DNA of 64,000 nucleotides from Seongchinamella sediminis (lineage in GTDB: Bacteria; Pseudomonadota; Gammaproteobacteria; Pseudomonadales; Halieaceae), in contig NZ_QRAN01000005.1 in the NCBI RefSeq assembly GCF_003457605.1, forward strand, positions 124,001-188,000, written 5' to 3'. The position numbers and the translations under genes are program-made. Positions 54,226 through 63,045 of the stretch are shown piece after piece. The notes beneath the pieces are model-generated. The model did no database searches, had not been told where the DNA came from, and was given only the letters and a program-made list of their open reading frames with translations. How positions within the stretch are numbered: position 1 is the stretch's first letter; each line of letters starts with the position of its first letter.

Positions 54226-55542
54226 ATGACATTCGAGCAACTCGGCCTGTCACCGGCGCTGCTGCAGGCAGTTCAGGAAAAAGGCTATACCGAGCCATCC
54301 CCCATCCAGGCCCAGGCCATTCCGGCGGTACTGACCGGCAGGGACGTGATGGCAGCGGCCCAGACCGGCACCGGAAAAACCGCGGGGTTTACCCTGCCCA
54401 TCCTGCAGCGCCTGCAGGAGAGCGCAGCGCTCAAGCCGCACCGGGTGCGGGCGCTGATTCTCACCCCGACCCGCGAGCTTGCGGCGCAGGTGGGGGAGAG
54501 CGTCGGTACCTATGGCGCCCACCTGCCGCTGAAATCCACGGTGGTATTTGGCGGCGTCAAAATCAACCCGCAGATTGCCCAGCTGCGCCGCGGCATCGAC
54601 ATCCTGATCGCCACCCCCGGACGCCTGCTGGACCTGCATGGCCAGGGAGAGGTGAATTTCGGTGAACTGGAAATCCTGGTGCTGGATGAAGCAGACCGGA
54701 TGCTCGATATGGGCTTTATCCACGATATCCGCCGGATCTTGAAACTGCTGCCGGAGAAACGCCAGAACCTGCTGTTCTCCGCGACCTTTGCACCGGAAAT
54801 TCGCGAACTGACCGGCAAGCTGCTGCACCAGCCGCTGGAGGTGGAGGTGGCCTCTCGCAACGCCACGGCCGACACCGTGGAGCAATGGGTGTACCCGGTG
54901 GACAAAAAGCGCAAGAGTGCGCTGTTGCGTGAGCTGGTGGAAGCGAACAACTGGGCCCAGGTACTGGTATTCACCCGCACCAAGCACGGTGCCAACCGGT
55001 TGGCCCAGCAGCTGGACAAGGCCGGGATAGAGGCCGCGGCGATTCACGGCAACAAGAGCCAGGGCGCACGTACCCGGGCCCTGGAGGGATTCAAGAAAAA
55101 CAGGCTGCGGGTGCTGGTGGCGACGGATATCGCCGCCCGGGGCCTTGACATCGCCCAGCTGCCGCAGGTGGTCAATTTCGACCTGCCCAACGTGGCGGAG
55201 GACTATGTGCACCGCATCGGCCGCACCGGCCGGGCGGGGGCGACCGGTAAAGCCTATTCACTGGTCAGCGCCGACGAGATCAAGCAGCTCAATGGTATTG
55301 AACAGCTGATCCAGCGTCACCTGACCCGCGAGTATATCGGTGGTTTTGAACCCGAACACGAGGTACCTGCCAGTTCCCCCCTGCGCAAACCCCAGCAGCC
55401 CGGGCAGCGGCCAAAGCATGGCGGCGACAGGGGAGACGGCAATCACACCGCCCGCCAACGCGGCAGTGAGGGCCATAAGCGACCCCGTCGGCGCCGGTCC
55501 AGGTCGGGTTCAGGCAACCGCGCCCAGGGCAGGTCGGCCTGA
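54226..55542 (+). CDS. rhlE: DEAD-box ATP-dependent RNA helicase RhlE-like
   Basis: This 438-residue protein has the complete DEAD-box motif set: [17 protein letters not shown] (Q motif), [12 protein letters not shown] (I), PTRELAAQV (Ia), TPGRLLDL (Ib), [13 protein letters not shown] (II), FSATF (III), [11 protein letters not shown] (V) and [10 protein letters not shown] (VI). The C-terminal tail of about 60 residues is basic and of low complexity, rich in Arg, Gly, Ser and Pro, as in RhlE proteins that remodel ribosome assembly or RNA decay complexes. The ribosome site is weak (AAGAGAT five bases before the ATG). Confidence 0.95.
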   Translation: MTFEQLGLSPALLQAVQEKGYTEPSPIQAQAIPAVLTGRDVMAAAQTGTGKTAGFTLPILQRLQESAALKPHRVRALILTPTRELAAQVGESVGTYGAHLPLKSTVVFGGVKINPQIAQLRRGIDILIATPGRLLDLHGQGEVNFGELEILVLDEADRMLDMGFIHDIRRILKLLPEKRQNLLFSATFAPEIRELTGKLLHQPLEVEVASRNATADTVEQWVYPVDKKRKSALLRELVEANNWAQVLVFTRTKHGANRLAQQLDKAGIEAAAIHGNKSQGARTRALEGFKKNRLRVLVATDIAARGLDIAQLPQVVNFDLPNVAEDYVHRIGRTGRAGATGKAYSLVSADEIKQLNGIEQLIQRHLTREYIGGFEPEHEVPASSPLRKPQQPGQRPKHGGDRGDGNHTARQRGSEGHKRPRRRRSRSGSGNRAQGRSA

Positions 55543-55589
55543 GTCAGCCGGCCTGATCCACTGGGCACCAGCCTGATTGGGGCAGGCGC

Positions 55590-57398
55590 TCAGTAGCCGG
55601 CCTTGCCTGCCAGCACCAGGCTGGCGAAATCCCGGGTCAGGGGTTCATAGCGATCCGAGCCAGGCTTCATCACGTACAGGGGGTCGCTGACCTGGTCGGG
55701 ATCATAGCGCTGCTCGCGCAACTCGCCCTTGAGCATCTTGAAGGTGCCAGTGGTGTCCATTTCCGGCAGCAGGCGCAGGAACAGGGGCCGTGCGTAGGTG
55801 GGCAACTGCTCGCGTACCTGGGCTGAAAAGCTGTCCAGGTCCAGTTTTTCCTCGCCGTCCTCCAGCAGGATTGCCGCCATGCCGGCGCGGCCGTTGGTAT
55901 TGGGCAGTTCCACGCCGTATACATTGCAGAATTTTATCTGCGGGTGGGTATTGATGACTTCTCCCACCTCGTTGGTGGACACGTTTTCGCTCATCCAGCG
56001 GAAGGTGTCGCCCACCCGGTCCACGAACTGGTAGTGGGGCAGGCCCAGGGCAAACCCGACGTCGACGGTTTTCAGCAGGTCGCCGGTGTTGAACCAGGCA
56101 TCCCCGGATTCGTAGACATCGCGCATGATTTTCTTCTCGGTAGCTTCAGCGCTGGTATAGCCCTCAAACTCGGCGACCTTGCTTATCTTGCCCAGCAGCA
56201 GGCCGGGCTCACCGGGTTCTGCCTTGATACAGAAGCCTTTGTCGTCGAGGATGACCTCGTCCGCTTCCACGTCATACTTGACCAGGGTGTGGGGCAGGCT
56301 GCCGGTGCCGACGGTGCAGTCCTTGTTGAGCAGGTTGACGAAGCCCATGTTGCCCTCGCTGGAACCGTAGAATTCGGCGACCCGGCTGATGCCGAAGCGT
56401 TCCTTGAATTCCATCCAGATGTCCGGCCGCAGGCCGTTGCCCATGACTTTGGTCAGGGGGTTCTGGTAATCATCGGGCGCCTGCGGCGTACTCATCAGGT
56501 AACGGCAGATTTCACCAATGTACATAAAGCAGGTGGTGCCGTATTCGCGTACCTCCGGGAGGAACTGGGTGGCGGAAAACTTCCTGCGCAGGAAGATGCT
56601 GGCGCCGGTGTTGAAGGCAGCCCCCGCGCCGAGAAACAGGGCCGTGCCGTGGTACAGCGGCAGGCAGAGATAGATGCGGTCATTGATATCGCACTGCAGC
56701 CCGGCGTGGGAAGCCAGGGTCGAGGTGAGTATAAACCGGCGATTGCTCATGACCGCGGCCTTCGGCAGTCCGGTGGTGCCGGAAGTAAATATGTAGAGCG
56801 CTTTGTCGGCGATCGTGCCCTCGGCGGTCTCGGGTGGGTTTGTCGGGGGTTCGTACTCGCTCTCCTCGGCGAGATCAGTGGCCCAGTTGGGGCAGCTTTC
56901 CCGGGCGCTGTCAGCTGCGAATATCCAGGTATTGATGGCAGCGGCGCCGGTACCCTGGCGCACCTCGTCGATGGCGGCAAGGCGCTCCTCCCCGAACAGG
57001 CACCAGCGGGCATCGGTGATCTCGAGACAGTGGCTGAGGGCCTTGCCCTGGAGATTGGTATTGATCAGGGCGGCAATCACGCCCAGCTTGTTCAGTGCGA
57101 TCAGGCAGGCCAGGAAATCCACCCGGTTCTCCATAAACAGCGCGCAACATTCGCCGCGTTTCATGCCTATCCCTTTCAGGGCTCTGGCGTAGCGGTTTGC
57201 CAGGCCATTGAGCTGGCGCCAGGTCAGCTCCTGGCCTTCGCAGACCAGCGCGCTGCTATCACCGTGGCGCTGGGCCAGGGATTCAACCCGCGCCGCAAAA
57301 CAGTCGCGGGTGCCTGGGGGTTTGGGTTTCAGGTACCTGGCCAGGGACAGGAGCGTGGGAACCTGGGAGAGGGTGCTGGTGATGTCTTTTATTGTCAT
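55590..57398 (-). CDS. Long-chain acyl-CoA synthetase, FATP/FadD6 type
   Basis: This 602-residue adenylate-forming enzyme has the FATP-like P-loop IFTSGTTGLPKAAVMSNRR and the segment FYGSSEGNMGFVNLLNKD in place of the usual bacterial FadD motif. WFNTGDLL, FVDRVGDTFRWMSENVST and YARPLFLRLLPEMDTTGTFK are the later conserved blocks. It joins CoA to long or very-long-chain fatty acids and may also drive uptake. It is the last gene in a four-gene minus-strand operon; its ATG overlaps the stop of the EEP gene by four bases. Confidence 0.93.
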   Translation of the reverse strand: MTIKDITSTLSQVPTLLSLARYLKPKPPGTRDCFAARVESLAQRHGDSSALVCEGQELTWRQLNGLANRYARALKGIGMKRGECCALFMENRVDFLACLIALNKLGVIAALINTNLQGKALSHCLEITDARWCLFGEERLAAIDEVRQGTGAAAINTWIFAADSARESCPNWATDLAEESEYEPPTNPPETAEGTIADKALYIFTSGTTGLPKAAVMSNRRFILTSTLASHAGLQCDINDRIYLCLPLYHGTALFLGAGAAFNTGASIFLRRKFSATQFLPEVREYGTTCFMYIGEICRYLMSTPQAPDDYQNPLTKVMGNGLRPDIWMEFKERFGISRVAEFYGSSEGNMGFVNLLNKDCTVGTGSLPHTLVKYDVEADEVILDDKGFCIKAEPGEPGLLLGKISKVAEFEGYTSAEATEKKIMRDVYESGDAWFNTGDLLKTVDVGFALGLPHYQFVDRVGDTFRWMSENVSTNEVGEVINTHPQIKFCNVYGVELPNTNGRAGMAAILLEDGEEKLDLDSFSAQVREQLPTYARPLFLRLLPEMDTTGTFKMLKGELREQRYDPDQVSDPLYVMKPGSDRYEPLTRDFASLVLAGKAGY

Positions 57399-58153
57399 GT
57401 CAGATCAAATACTCCAAACAGTGCTGCGTGGTCTGATAGGTCCCGCCAGTGACCGGTTGCGAGACGGCGGCAGGAGAGGGGGCTCAGCCCCCGGAAATAT
57501 ACCCGATCTACGGGCAGCATGGGGGCCCACACGGGGAAGGTCCTGGCGTGGCGCCCCTGCAGGGTGACAAACAATTCCTCCAGCCCGAGGTCATCGTGCA
57601 GGTGGTTTTCGGCCCGGCGGCGCCAGTCATTGAAGTCGCCGGCGATAATCATCGGTTCGTTCCTGGGCACGTGCTGGTCGATCCGCTCGGTGAGGGCCTG
57701 CAGCTGTTCCCGCCGTTCCTGCTCAAGCAGCCCGAGGTGGACACAGAGGGTGTGCAGGCGCGAGTTCGTGCCGGGCAGGTCAATCACCCCGTGGAGGATG
57801 CTGCGGCTGGAGCGGGGGAATTTCGAGACATCGATATTTTCCCAGCTGATGAAGGGGTACTTGCTGAGTATGGCGTTGCCGTGATCGCCCTTGCGATAAA
57901 TAGCGTTGCGGCCGTAGGCGAAGTGCGGCCAGGCCTGGTCCGCCAGGTACTCAAAGTGGGGCTGGTCCGGATAGGAGAATTTACGTCTCTTGGCCGCGCT
58001 CTTGATCGCTTTACCGTGAATTTCCTGCAGGAAAACAATATCCGCCCCGGTTTCGGCAATCCGCTGGCGCATGGAGTCGAGCATGAAACGGCGGTTACCG
58101 GTGCAGTAACCCTTGTGAATGTTATAGGTGAGAATGTTGATGCTGTCGCTCAT
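57395..58153 (-). CDS. Endonuclease/exonuclease/phosphatase (EEP) family protein
   Basis: This 252-residue protein starts at ATG 58151-58153, four bases downstream of the preceding stop. EEP signatures are present: ILTYNIHKGY (Asn), VFLQEIHG (Glu, metal), MIIAGDFNDW (Asp/Asn) and the C-terminal DLSDHAALFGVF (Asp/His). Such enzymes include exonuclease III, DNase I, sphingomyelinase and inositol phosphatases. Next to a CDP-alcohol phosphotransferase, and an acyl-CoA synthetase, a phospholipid-head-group or phosphodiesterase activity is a possible inference. No signal peptide is seen. Confidence 0.9.
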   Translation of the reverse strand: MSDSINILTYNIHKGYCTGNRRFMLDSMRQRIAETGADIVFLQEIHGKAIKSAAKRRKFSYPDQPHFEYLADQAWPHFAYGRNAIYRKGDHGNAILSKYPFISWENIDVSKFPRSSRSILHGVIDLPGTNSRLHTLCVHLGLLEQERREQLQALTERIDQHVPRNEPMIIAGDFNDWRRRAENHLHDDLGLEELFVTLQGRHARTFPVWAPMLPVDRVYFRGLSPLSCRRLATGHWRDLSDHAALFGVFDLT

Positions 58154-58157
58154 GGCC

Positions 58158-58709
58158 TCAATCCCTGTCCCGGTTATGCCACGCCCGGCGGGACCAGGTA
58201 ACGAAGTAGTCGCCGCCGCTGACGACAGCGATGATGACGACCACCACAACCGCCGCCGCAAGCAGTGGTGCAGGAATGGCCACCAGCTGGGCGGCCAGCA
58301 GCAGTACACAGAAGGCGATCTGGATCGCCATGTTGAGTTTGCTCAGCCGGGTAGCCCCGAATTGGAAGGGCCCTATCAGCACCCGGTACAGTGCGGCCCC
58401 GAGTACGATCACCACATCCCTGCCAACCACCACCGCTGCCAGCCACCAGTCGATGAGCGCCGTGCTGGCCAGACAGTAGAAGGTGACGAGTATCAGCAGT
58501 TTGTCGGCAACCGGGTCCAGGGCCGCGCCCAGGCGGGAAAAATAGCCGAGTTTACGGGCGCTGAACCCGTCCAGGGCATCGGTAGCCCCGGCGATGAAGC
58601 CCACCGCCAGCGCCCAGCCATACTCCTGGCGGAGAATCAGCAGGCCCAGGGGCAGTGCCAGTAGCAGGCGGCTGATGGTCAGTGCATTTGGCAGGTACTT
58701 GAGCGTCAC
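58158..58709 (-). CDS. CDP-alcohol phosphatidyltransferase family protein
   Basis: This 183-residue membrane protein starts at GTG 58707-58709, overlapping the region just after the dehydrogenase stop; the longer frame is the antisense end of that gene. The CDP-alcohol motif is complete: DALDGFSARKLGYFSRLGAALDPVADK (DGxxAR-x8-GxxxDxxxD) near residues 47-72. At least four hydrophobic segments follow. It resembles phosphatidylglycerophosphate or cardiolipin synthases and would swap CMP for an alcohol on CDP-diacylglycerol. It is the second gene of the operon. Confidence 0.9.
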   Translation of the reverse strand: MTLKYLPNALTISRLLLALPLGLLILRQEYGWALAVGFIAGATDALDGFSARKLGYFSRLGAALDPVADKLLILVTFYCLASTALIDWWLAAVVVGRDVVIVLGAALYRVLIGPFQFGATRLSKLNMAIQIAFCVLLLAAQLVAIPAPLLAAAVVVVVIIAVVSGGDYFVTWSRRAWHNRDRD

Positions 58710-58713
58710 CTGT

Positions 58714-60219
58714 TCAGTGCGCCTCGCCCTGGTGAGGCGCTTCCAGCAGGTAAACGGCCAGTGCCCGCAGCTGTTGTTCATCCACCGGGATCAGGGGCAT
58801 GGGCGGCGCCGGTGCGCGCAGTGTCTCGAGGACGGCGGCATAGCTCCGGCGCTCGGCCAGGCCGGCCAGCGATACCGGGTTTTCACCGTGTTGGTGGCAG
58901 CTGGCACAGTCGTACTGCTGGTACAGCGCGGCCCCTTCAGCGCTCATTGCCGGCAGGTCGCTGTCGGCAAGCCAGGCAGGCGGCGCCGTATCCGCCGTGG
59001 CTGGCATGCGCGGGGCGACAGCGGCGCCGCCAGTCGCCGCGCGGTCGGCAGACACCCGGTAAATGGCCCCGGCGTAGTCGTCGGAGATGTAGACGGCCTT
59101 GTCGGGGCCCTGCACCACATCGACCGGACGGCCGATAATCTCCCCGTCCCGGTTGAAGCCGCTGAGGAAATCGCGCTCCTCTATTCCCGATTCGCCAAAG
59201 TGCAGCGACACCACCTTGTAGCCGTCCGGCGTGCTCCGGTTCCAGGAGCCGTGTAATGCCACCAGCGCAACCCGCTTATAGTCGCCGGGCCAGTCGCTGC
59301 TGTCGACGAAGCGGATGCCCAGCGGGGCGTTGTGGGGGGCAAAACCGTGAACCGGCGCGACAGGCTGGCGGCTGCCGGCCTGCGGATCGGCCCCCATGTC
59401 CGGGTCCGGCACATTGGCATCGTTGAAGTAGGGCCAGCCATAGAACTGGCCCTGTTCAACCCGGTTCAGTTCGCATACCGGGAAGTGATCGCCGAGCATG
59501 TCCCGGCCGTTGTCGGTGGCGTACAGCCCCTGGTTCCAGGGCGCCCAGTCAAAACCGACGCTGTTGCGCAGTCCGGTGGCGTAAATTTCGCCATCGCTAC
59601 CGTCCGCGGTGAAGCGCATGATGGTCGCCCGGCGCTCATCGTCCTCGACACAGACGTTACAGGTAGACCCCTGGGCCAGGTAGAGCCGCCCGTCGGGCCC
59701 GAAGCCAATAGTCTTGCTCCAGTGGTTACCGTTGCCGGTGAGTCCGGTGATGATCGGCTGGTATTCTCCGCGCGGGCCGTCGTGATCAAAGCGTATGCGG
59801 CCGACCTGCTCGCGTTCGGCGATGTACAGCCAACCGTCGCTGAAATCCAGCCCGTGGGGGCGGTCCAGGCCCTGCAGGACGACTATTTTGCCGTCATGCC
59901 GGCCATCGCCATTGCTGTCGGGACGCAGGCGCACCACTTCACCGGCGTGACTGCGGGTGACCACCAGGTCGCCATTGGGGGCAAAGCGCATGAAGCGCGC
60001 CTTGGGTACGTCGTCGGCGTAGACCTGCAGGGCGAAGCCCGCTGGCAGGGTGTAGCGGCCGCTGGTCTGTTCATCCACCCGGGGACCGTCCAGGCCCAGG
60101 GCCGTGTTGGCGATCATGGTCAGGCTGGAGCTGCTGATGGTGCCGGTACCGAGGCCAATGCCGAACGCGGCGAGAACCAGCAGGACGGGCGCGGCAATAA
60201 CAATCACGACGGTTTTCAC
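58714..60219 (-). CDS. Sorbosone/glucose dehydrogenase-type propeller with C-terminal cytochrome c motif
   Basis: This 501-residue protein has an N-terminal hydrophobic anchor (VVIVIAAPVLLVLAAFGIGLG). A six-bladed propeller of the soluble glucose dehydrogenase/sorbosone dehydrogenase kind follows: YTLPAGFALQVYADDVPKAR, GLDRPHGLDF, GNHWSKTIGFGPDGRLYL and GRPVDVVQGPDKAVYISDDY. The last 95 residues have a haem-binding DCASCHQHGENP with Cys-x2-Cys-His. Related proteins use PQQ and pass electrons to the cytochrome domain in the periplasm. Another SCxVC (STCNVCVEDD) sits in the propeller. It is the first gene of the four-gene operon. Confidence 0.88.
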   Translation of the reverse strand: MKTVVIVIAAPVLLVLAAFGIGLGTGTISSSSLTMIANTALGLDGPRVDEQTSGRYTLPAGFALQVYADDVPKARFMRFAPNGDLVVTRSHAGEVVRLRPDSNGDGRHDGKIVVLQGLDRPHGLDFSDGWLYIAEREQVGRIRFDHDGPRGEYQPIITGLTGNGNHWSKTIGFGPDGRLYLAQGSTCNVCVEDDERRATIMRFTADGSDGEIYATGLRNSVGFDWAPWNQGLYATDNGRDMLGDHFPVCELNRVEQGQFYGWPYFNDANVPDPDMGADPQAGSRQPVAPVHGFAPHNAPLGIRFVDSSDWPGDYKRVALVALHGSWNRSTPDGYKVVSLHFGESGIEERDFLSGFNRDGEIIGRPVDVVQGPDKAVYISDDYAGAIYRVSADRAATGGAAVAPRMPATADTAPPAWLADSDLPAMSAEGAALYQQYDCASCHQHGENPVSLAGLAERRSYAAVLETLRAPAPPMPLIPVDEQQLRALAVYLLEAPHQGEAH

Positions 60220-60302
60220 GGATTACCCTGGCAGTGGATGAGAGGTAGACCTTAAGCCAAAGTGCTGCCGAGATACAGCCCTGATGATCCCCTGTGCCGC
60301 GG

Positions 60303-61139
60303 TCAGCGCCGGGTTTTGCCCAGCTTGCGTTTGATTTCCCGCAGGTGCTCGCCGAAATCCCCAGGCTGCCTCAGGGCCAGGCAGGTAGCGATGATGTCGA
60401 CGATGACGAGCTGGGCGATGCGGGAGGTCATCGGCGTGTATAAATCGGTATTCTCGCCGCTTGCCACGCCCAGCACCAGCGAGCATGCTTTGGCCAGGGG
60501 CGAGTCGGGTGAGGTGATACCCACCACCGGACAATTTCGCTCGCGGGCCAATTGCGCCACTTCGATAATGGCGGTCGTGCGCCCGGTGTAGGAAATGCAG
60601 ACCAGCAGGTCGTGGGGAGTGAGGCCGGCGGCCAGCATGCGCTGGTTGATAATGTCGGTGTGCGCCATGACCGGGATGGGAAAGCGCAGCAGCTTGTGCT
60701 GGGCGTCCAGGGCCACCGAGGCGGAGGCGCCGAGGCCGCACAGCGCGACTGAGCGGGCGCTGTTCATGGCCTCGACCACATCCTGCAGGGCGCCGAGGTC
60801 CAGGTGATCCTGGGTGTTGCTGAGGCTGGCATGGGTACTGTCGAAAATCTTTGCCGCTACTTTGCCGGCGGAGTCGTCCGGATTGATATTGCGGGTAATG
60901 CGCGGCTGCTTGCGAGCCAGCTCCGCCGCCAGGGCCAGTTTGAAGTCGGGGAAGCCCTTGTATCCCAGGCCTGTGCAAAAGCGATTCACCGTCGGCTCAC
61001 TGACCCCGGTCATCGCCGCCAGCGAGGCAGTGGTGGTGGCGAGAATAGCCTGCGGGTCGGCCAGCACACAGGCAGCGATTTTGTGCGCTGACTTGCTGCG
61101 CTTGCTGCGGGGGTCGGCCAGGTCGGACAGTATTGTCAT
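60303..61139 (-). CDS. hexR: HexR, RpiR-type regulator of sugar metabolism
   Basis: This 278-residue regulator has an N-terminal RpiR winged/helix-turn-helix (about 1-80: TTTASLAAMTGVSEPTVNRF, the recognition helix). The C-terminal SIS domain (about 120-250) has VALCGLGASASVALDAQHK, ISYTGRTTAIIEVAQLAR and PVVGITSPDSPLAKACSL. HexR represses Entner-Doudoroff and related genes, and binds 2-keto-3-deoxy-6-phosphogluconate through the SIS domain. Its position opposite eda and gap, with matching operator-like sites, supports HexR over other RpiR proteins. Confidence 0.93.
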   Translation of the reverse strand: MTILSDLADPRSKRSKSAHKIAACVLADPQAILATTTASLAAMTGVSEPTVNRFCTGLGYKGFPDFKLALAAELARKQPRITRNINPDDSAGKVAAKIFDSTHASLSNTQDHLDLGALQDVVEAMNSARSVALCGLGASASVALDAQHKLLRFPIPVMAHTDIINQRMLAAGLTPHDLLVCISYTGRTTAIIEVAQLARERNCPVVGITSPDSPLAKACSLVLGVASGENTDLYTPMTSRIAQLVIVDIIATCLALRQPGDFGEHLREIKRKLGKTRR

Positions 61140-61167
61140 GTGATATCAGCCCAGGGAAGCATCAAAA

Positions 61168-61184
61168 TGTAATAAAAATACTAT
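61168..61184. promoter_or_regulatory. Candidate HexR operator near hexR
   Basis: TGTAATAAAAATACTAT at 61168-61184 is 28 bases from the hexR start. It shares TGTAATAAAA with the site before eda and resembles the AT-rich HexR consensus, but its right half matches the inverted repeat poorly. Autorepression would fit. Confidence 0.5.
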
Positions 61185-61346
61185 AACTTCCGCCGTGTTG
61201 ATGTCCACTGTAGAAGTGCCAAAACCCTGAATCGGCTCTTTGGAAAAGTGTTTTTCCGCTGGTGGGTGGGGTAAATTCCCGCGGCCGGGCAGTTATTTCC
61301 GGGCGGGGCTTGCAGCCAGGATAGATTGCGACTAAAGTGCATAAAA

Positions 61347-61361
61347 TGTAATAAAATTTCA
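61347..61361. promoter_or_regulatory. Candidate HexR operator overlapping eda promoter
   Basis: TGTAATAAAATTTCA at 61347-61361 is a near-perfect inverted repeat close to the known TGTAATTWAATTACA-like HexR consensus. A possible promoter with TTGCGA at 61326 and TAATAA at 61349 would be covered by it. The start codon of eda is 13 bases downstream. Confidence 0.7.
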
Positions 61362-61373
61362 TGAAGGCGAGCA

Positions 61374-61985
61374 ATGCAGGAACACAATCTGGCCTCGTTC
61401 AGAGTGCTGCCAGTGGTTACCGCCCGGGATGTGGCCTCGACCGTGGCGCTGTCCAGGGCCTTGCTGGCCGGCGGCATGCGGGCGATAGAAATCACCCTGC
61501 GCACCGAGGCCGCCCTGGACGCCATCGCCGCAGTGCGCGAGGAGGTGCCCGAGATGCTGGTTGCCGCCGGCACCGTCACTAATCCCGGTGAGCTGGACCA
61601 GGTGGTCGCCGCCGGGGTAACGCTCGCCCTGAGTCCCGGCGCCACAGACCGGCTGCTGGCTGCCGCGACCGAGGCGCCGCTGCAGTTCATACCGGGGGTG
61701 GCTAGCGCGTCCGACGTGATGCGGGCGATGGATCACGGGATGGCAGTGTGCAAGCTGTTTCCCGCCACGGTAGTGGGCGGGGCGTCCATGCTCAAAGCGC
61801 TGGGCGGTCCCTTCCCGACCATGAAGTTCTGCCCCACCGGCGGCCTTGGTGCGGACAACTTCCGAGATTTCCTGGCCCTGCCCAATGTAGTGTGTTGCGG
61901 CGGCTCGTGGATGGTGACCGCCGATCTGGTGGACAACGGTCGCTGGGATGACATTGAACGACTGGCCCGCGAGGCCATGAGCTAG
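61374..61985 (+). CDS. eda: 2-dehydro-3-deoxyphosphogluconate (KDPG) aldolase
   Basis: This 203-residue class I aldolase cleaves 2-keto-3-deoxy-6-phosphogluconate to pyruvate and glyceraldehyde 3-phosphate, the last step of the Entner-Doudoroff pathway. The family motifs are present: GGMRAIEITLRTEAALDAI with the catalytic Glu, AAGTVTNPGELDQVVAAG, the Schiff-base Lys in AVCKLFPA and KFCPTGGLGADNFRDFLA. Length is normal. AAGG precedes the ATG. It is followed by two GAPDH-like genes that act on, or are related to, its product. hexR is divergent. Confidence 0.95.
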   Translation: MQEHNLASFRVLPVVTARDVASTVALSRALLAGGMRAIEITLRTEAALDAIAAVREEVPEMLVAAGTVTNPGELDQVVAAGVTLALSPGATDRLLAAATEAPLQFIPGVASASDVMRAMDHGMAVCKLFPATVVGGASMLKALGGPFPTMKFCPTGGLGADNFRDFLALPNVVCCGGSWMVTADLVDNGRWDDIERLAREAMS

Positions 61986-62022
61986 GATCTGTTACAAGCA
62001 AGCGGTATTGAGGAGCACAAGC

Positions 62023-63045
62023 ATGACACAGCAACAGCCCATCAAAGTGGGTATCATGGGCTTCGGCCAGACCGGGCGGCAGATTTTCGAGCTCGCCTCC
62101 CGCAGCGATGACGTCGAGGTGGTAGCGATTGCCGATATCGGCAAGCCGGAGATTCTCCACTACCTGCTGCGTTCGGAAGTAGGGCGGCCCGAGCGTCACC
62201 GGCTGGAGGGCAACTTCCTGGTCAACGACCGCTGCCGCGCCAGGTTGATGGAAATCGATCGCCCCGCGGAGATGCCCTGGGATATCTTTGGCGTCGATAT
62301 CGTTATTGATTCCACCGGCAAGTACCGGGATCGGGACAGCATGACCGACCATCTGGAGAACGGGGCGCCACGGGTACTGTTGCGCACTCTCCCCATCGAC
62401 CATATCGACCGCATCATCATTCCCGGCATTAACGAGACCAGCGCCAGCGCCGGCGACCGGATGGTGTCAGCGGGTTCGGCGACCACCAGCGCCCTGGCGC
62501 TGCTGCTGCACAGCCTGGCCGATAGTTTCAGTATCGAGTGCGGCAGCATGACCACCATCCACGCCTTTACCTCCGACCAGGCCCTGCAGGACTACGCCGG
62601 TTCCGACTTCCGCCGCAGCCGTTCTGCCGCCAAGAACATTATTCCCAACAGTCACGAGGCGAGCCTGTGGCTGGGCAATATCCTGCCCGAGTTCGACGGC
62701 AAGATCCTGACCTCGGCACTGAATGTGCCAGTACAGGAGGGCTGCCTGCTGGACGTCAACCTGGTCATGACCGACAGCGCGGTCGATGCCGCGGCGGTAA
62801 ACGACGCCATGCGCGCGGCGGCGGCCAGCAAGCCGGGCATTATCGGTGCGGTGGAAGACCCGATCGTATCCTCCGACGTCATCGGCAATCCGCTGTCGCT
62901 GCTGTTTGATACCCAGGGCACGATCAAGGCCGGTAACAACACCATCAAAACCCTCAGCTGGTACGAGAACCTGGGTCACGCGGCGCGGTTGCTGGACGTG
63001 GTGAGGCTGTACAGCAAGCTGGATCGGCAACAGGAGGCCGCGTAA
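62023..63045 (+). CDS. GAPDH paralogue lacking the catalytic cysteine
   Basis: This 340-residue protein is preceded by GAGGAG seven bases before the ATG. It has the GAPDH Rossmann motif GIMGFGQTGRQIF and the overall GAPDH architecture, but the active-site SNASCTTN of true enzymes is SAGSATTS here (Ala153 in place of Cys). The catalytic His is kept (TIHAFTSDQ, His180). The substrate-phosphate loop STGAAKA is SHEASLW, and RVPVP is NVPVQ. It therefore cannot make the thiohemiacetal and is unlikely to oxidise glyceraldehyde 3-phosphate. It overlaps gap by one base (TAATG). It may be a regulatory or structural partner, or a sugar-phosphate sensor. Confidence 0.9.
   Translation: MTQQQPIKVGIMGFGQTGRQIFELASRSDDVEVVAIADIGKPEILHYLLRSEVGRPERHRLEGNFLVNDRCRARLMEIDRPAEMPWDIFGVDIVIDSTGKYRDRDSMTDHLENGAPRVLLRTLPIDHIDRIIIPGINETSASAGDRMVSAGSATTSALALLLHSLADSFSIECGSMTTIHAFTSDQALQDYAGSDFRRSRSAAKNIIPNSHEASLWLGNILPEFDGKILTSALNVPVQEGCLLDVNLVMTDSAVDAAAVNDAMRAAAASKPGIIGAVEDPIVSSDVIGNPLSLLFDTQGTIKAGNNTIKTLSWYENLGHAARLLDVVRLYSKLDRQQEAA

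Noticed and set aside
55944-57452. 502-residue plus-strand frame
   Set aside because: It is antisense to the FATP-type synthetase gene and has no conserved motif.
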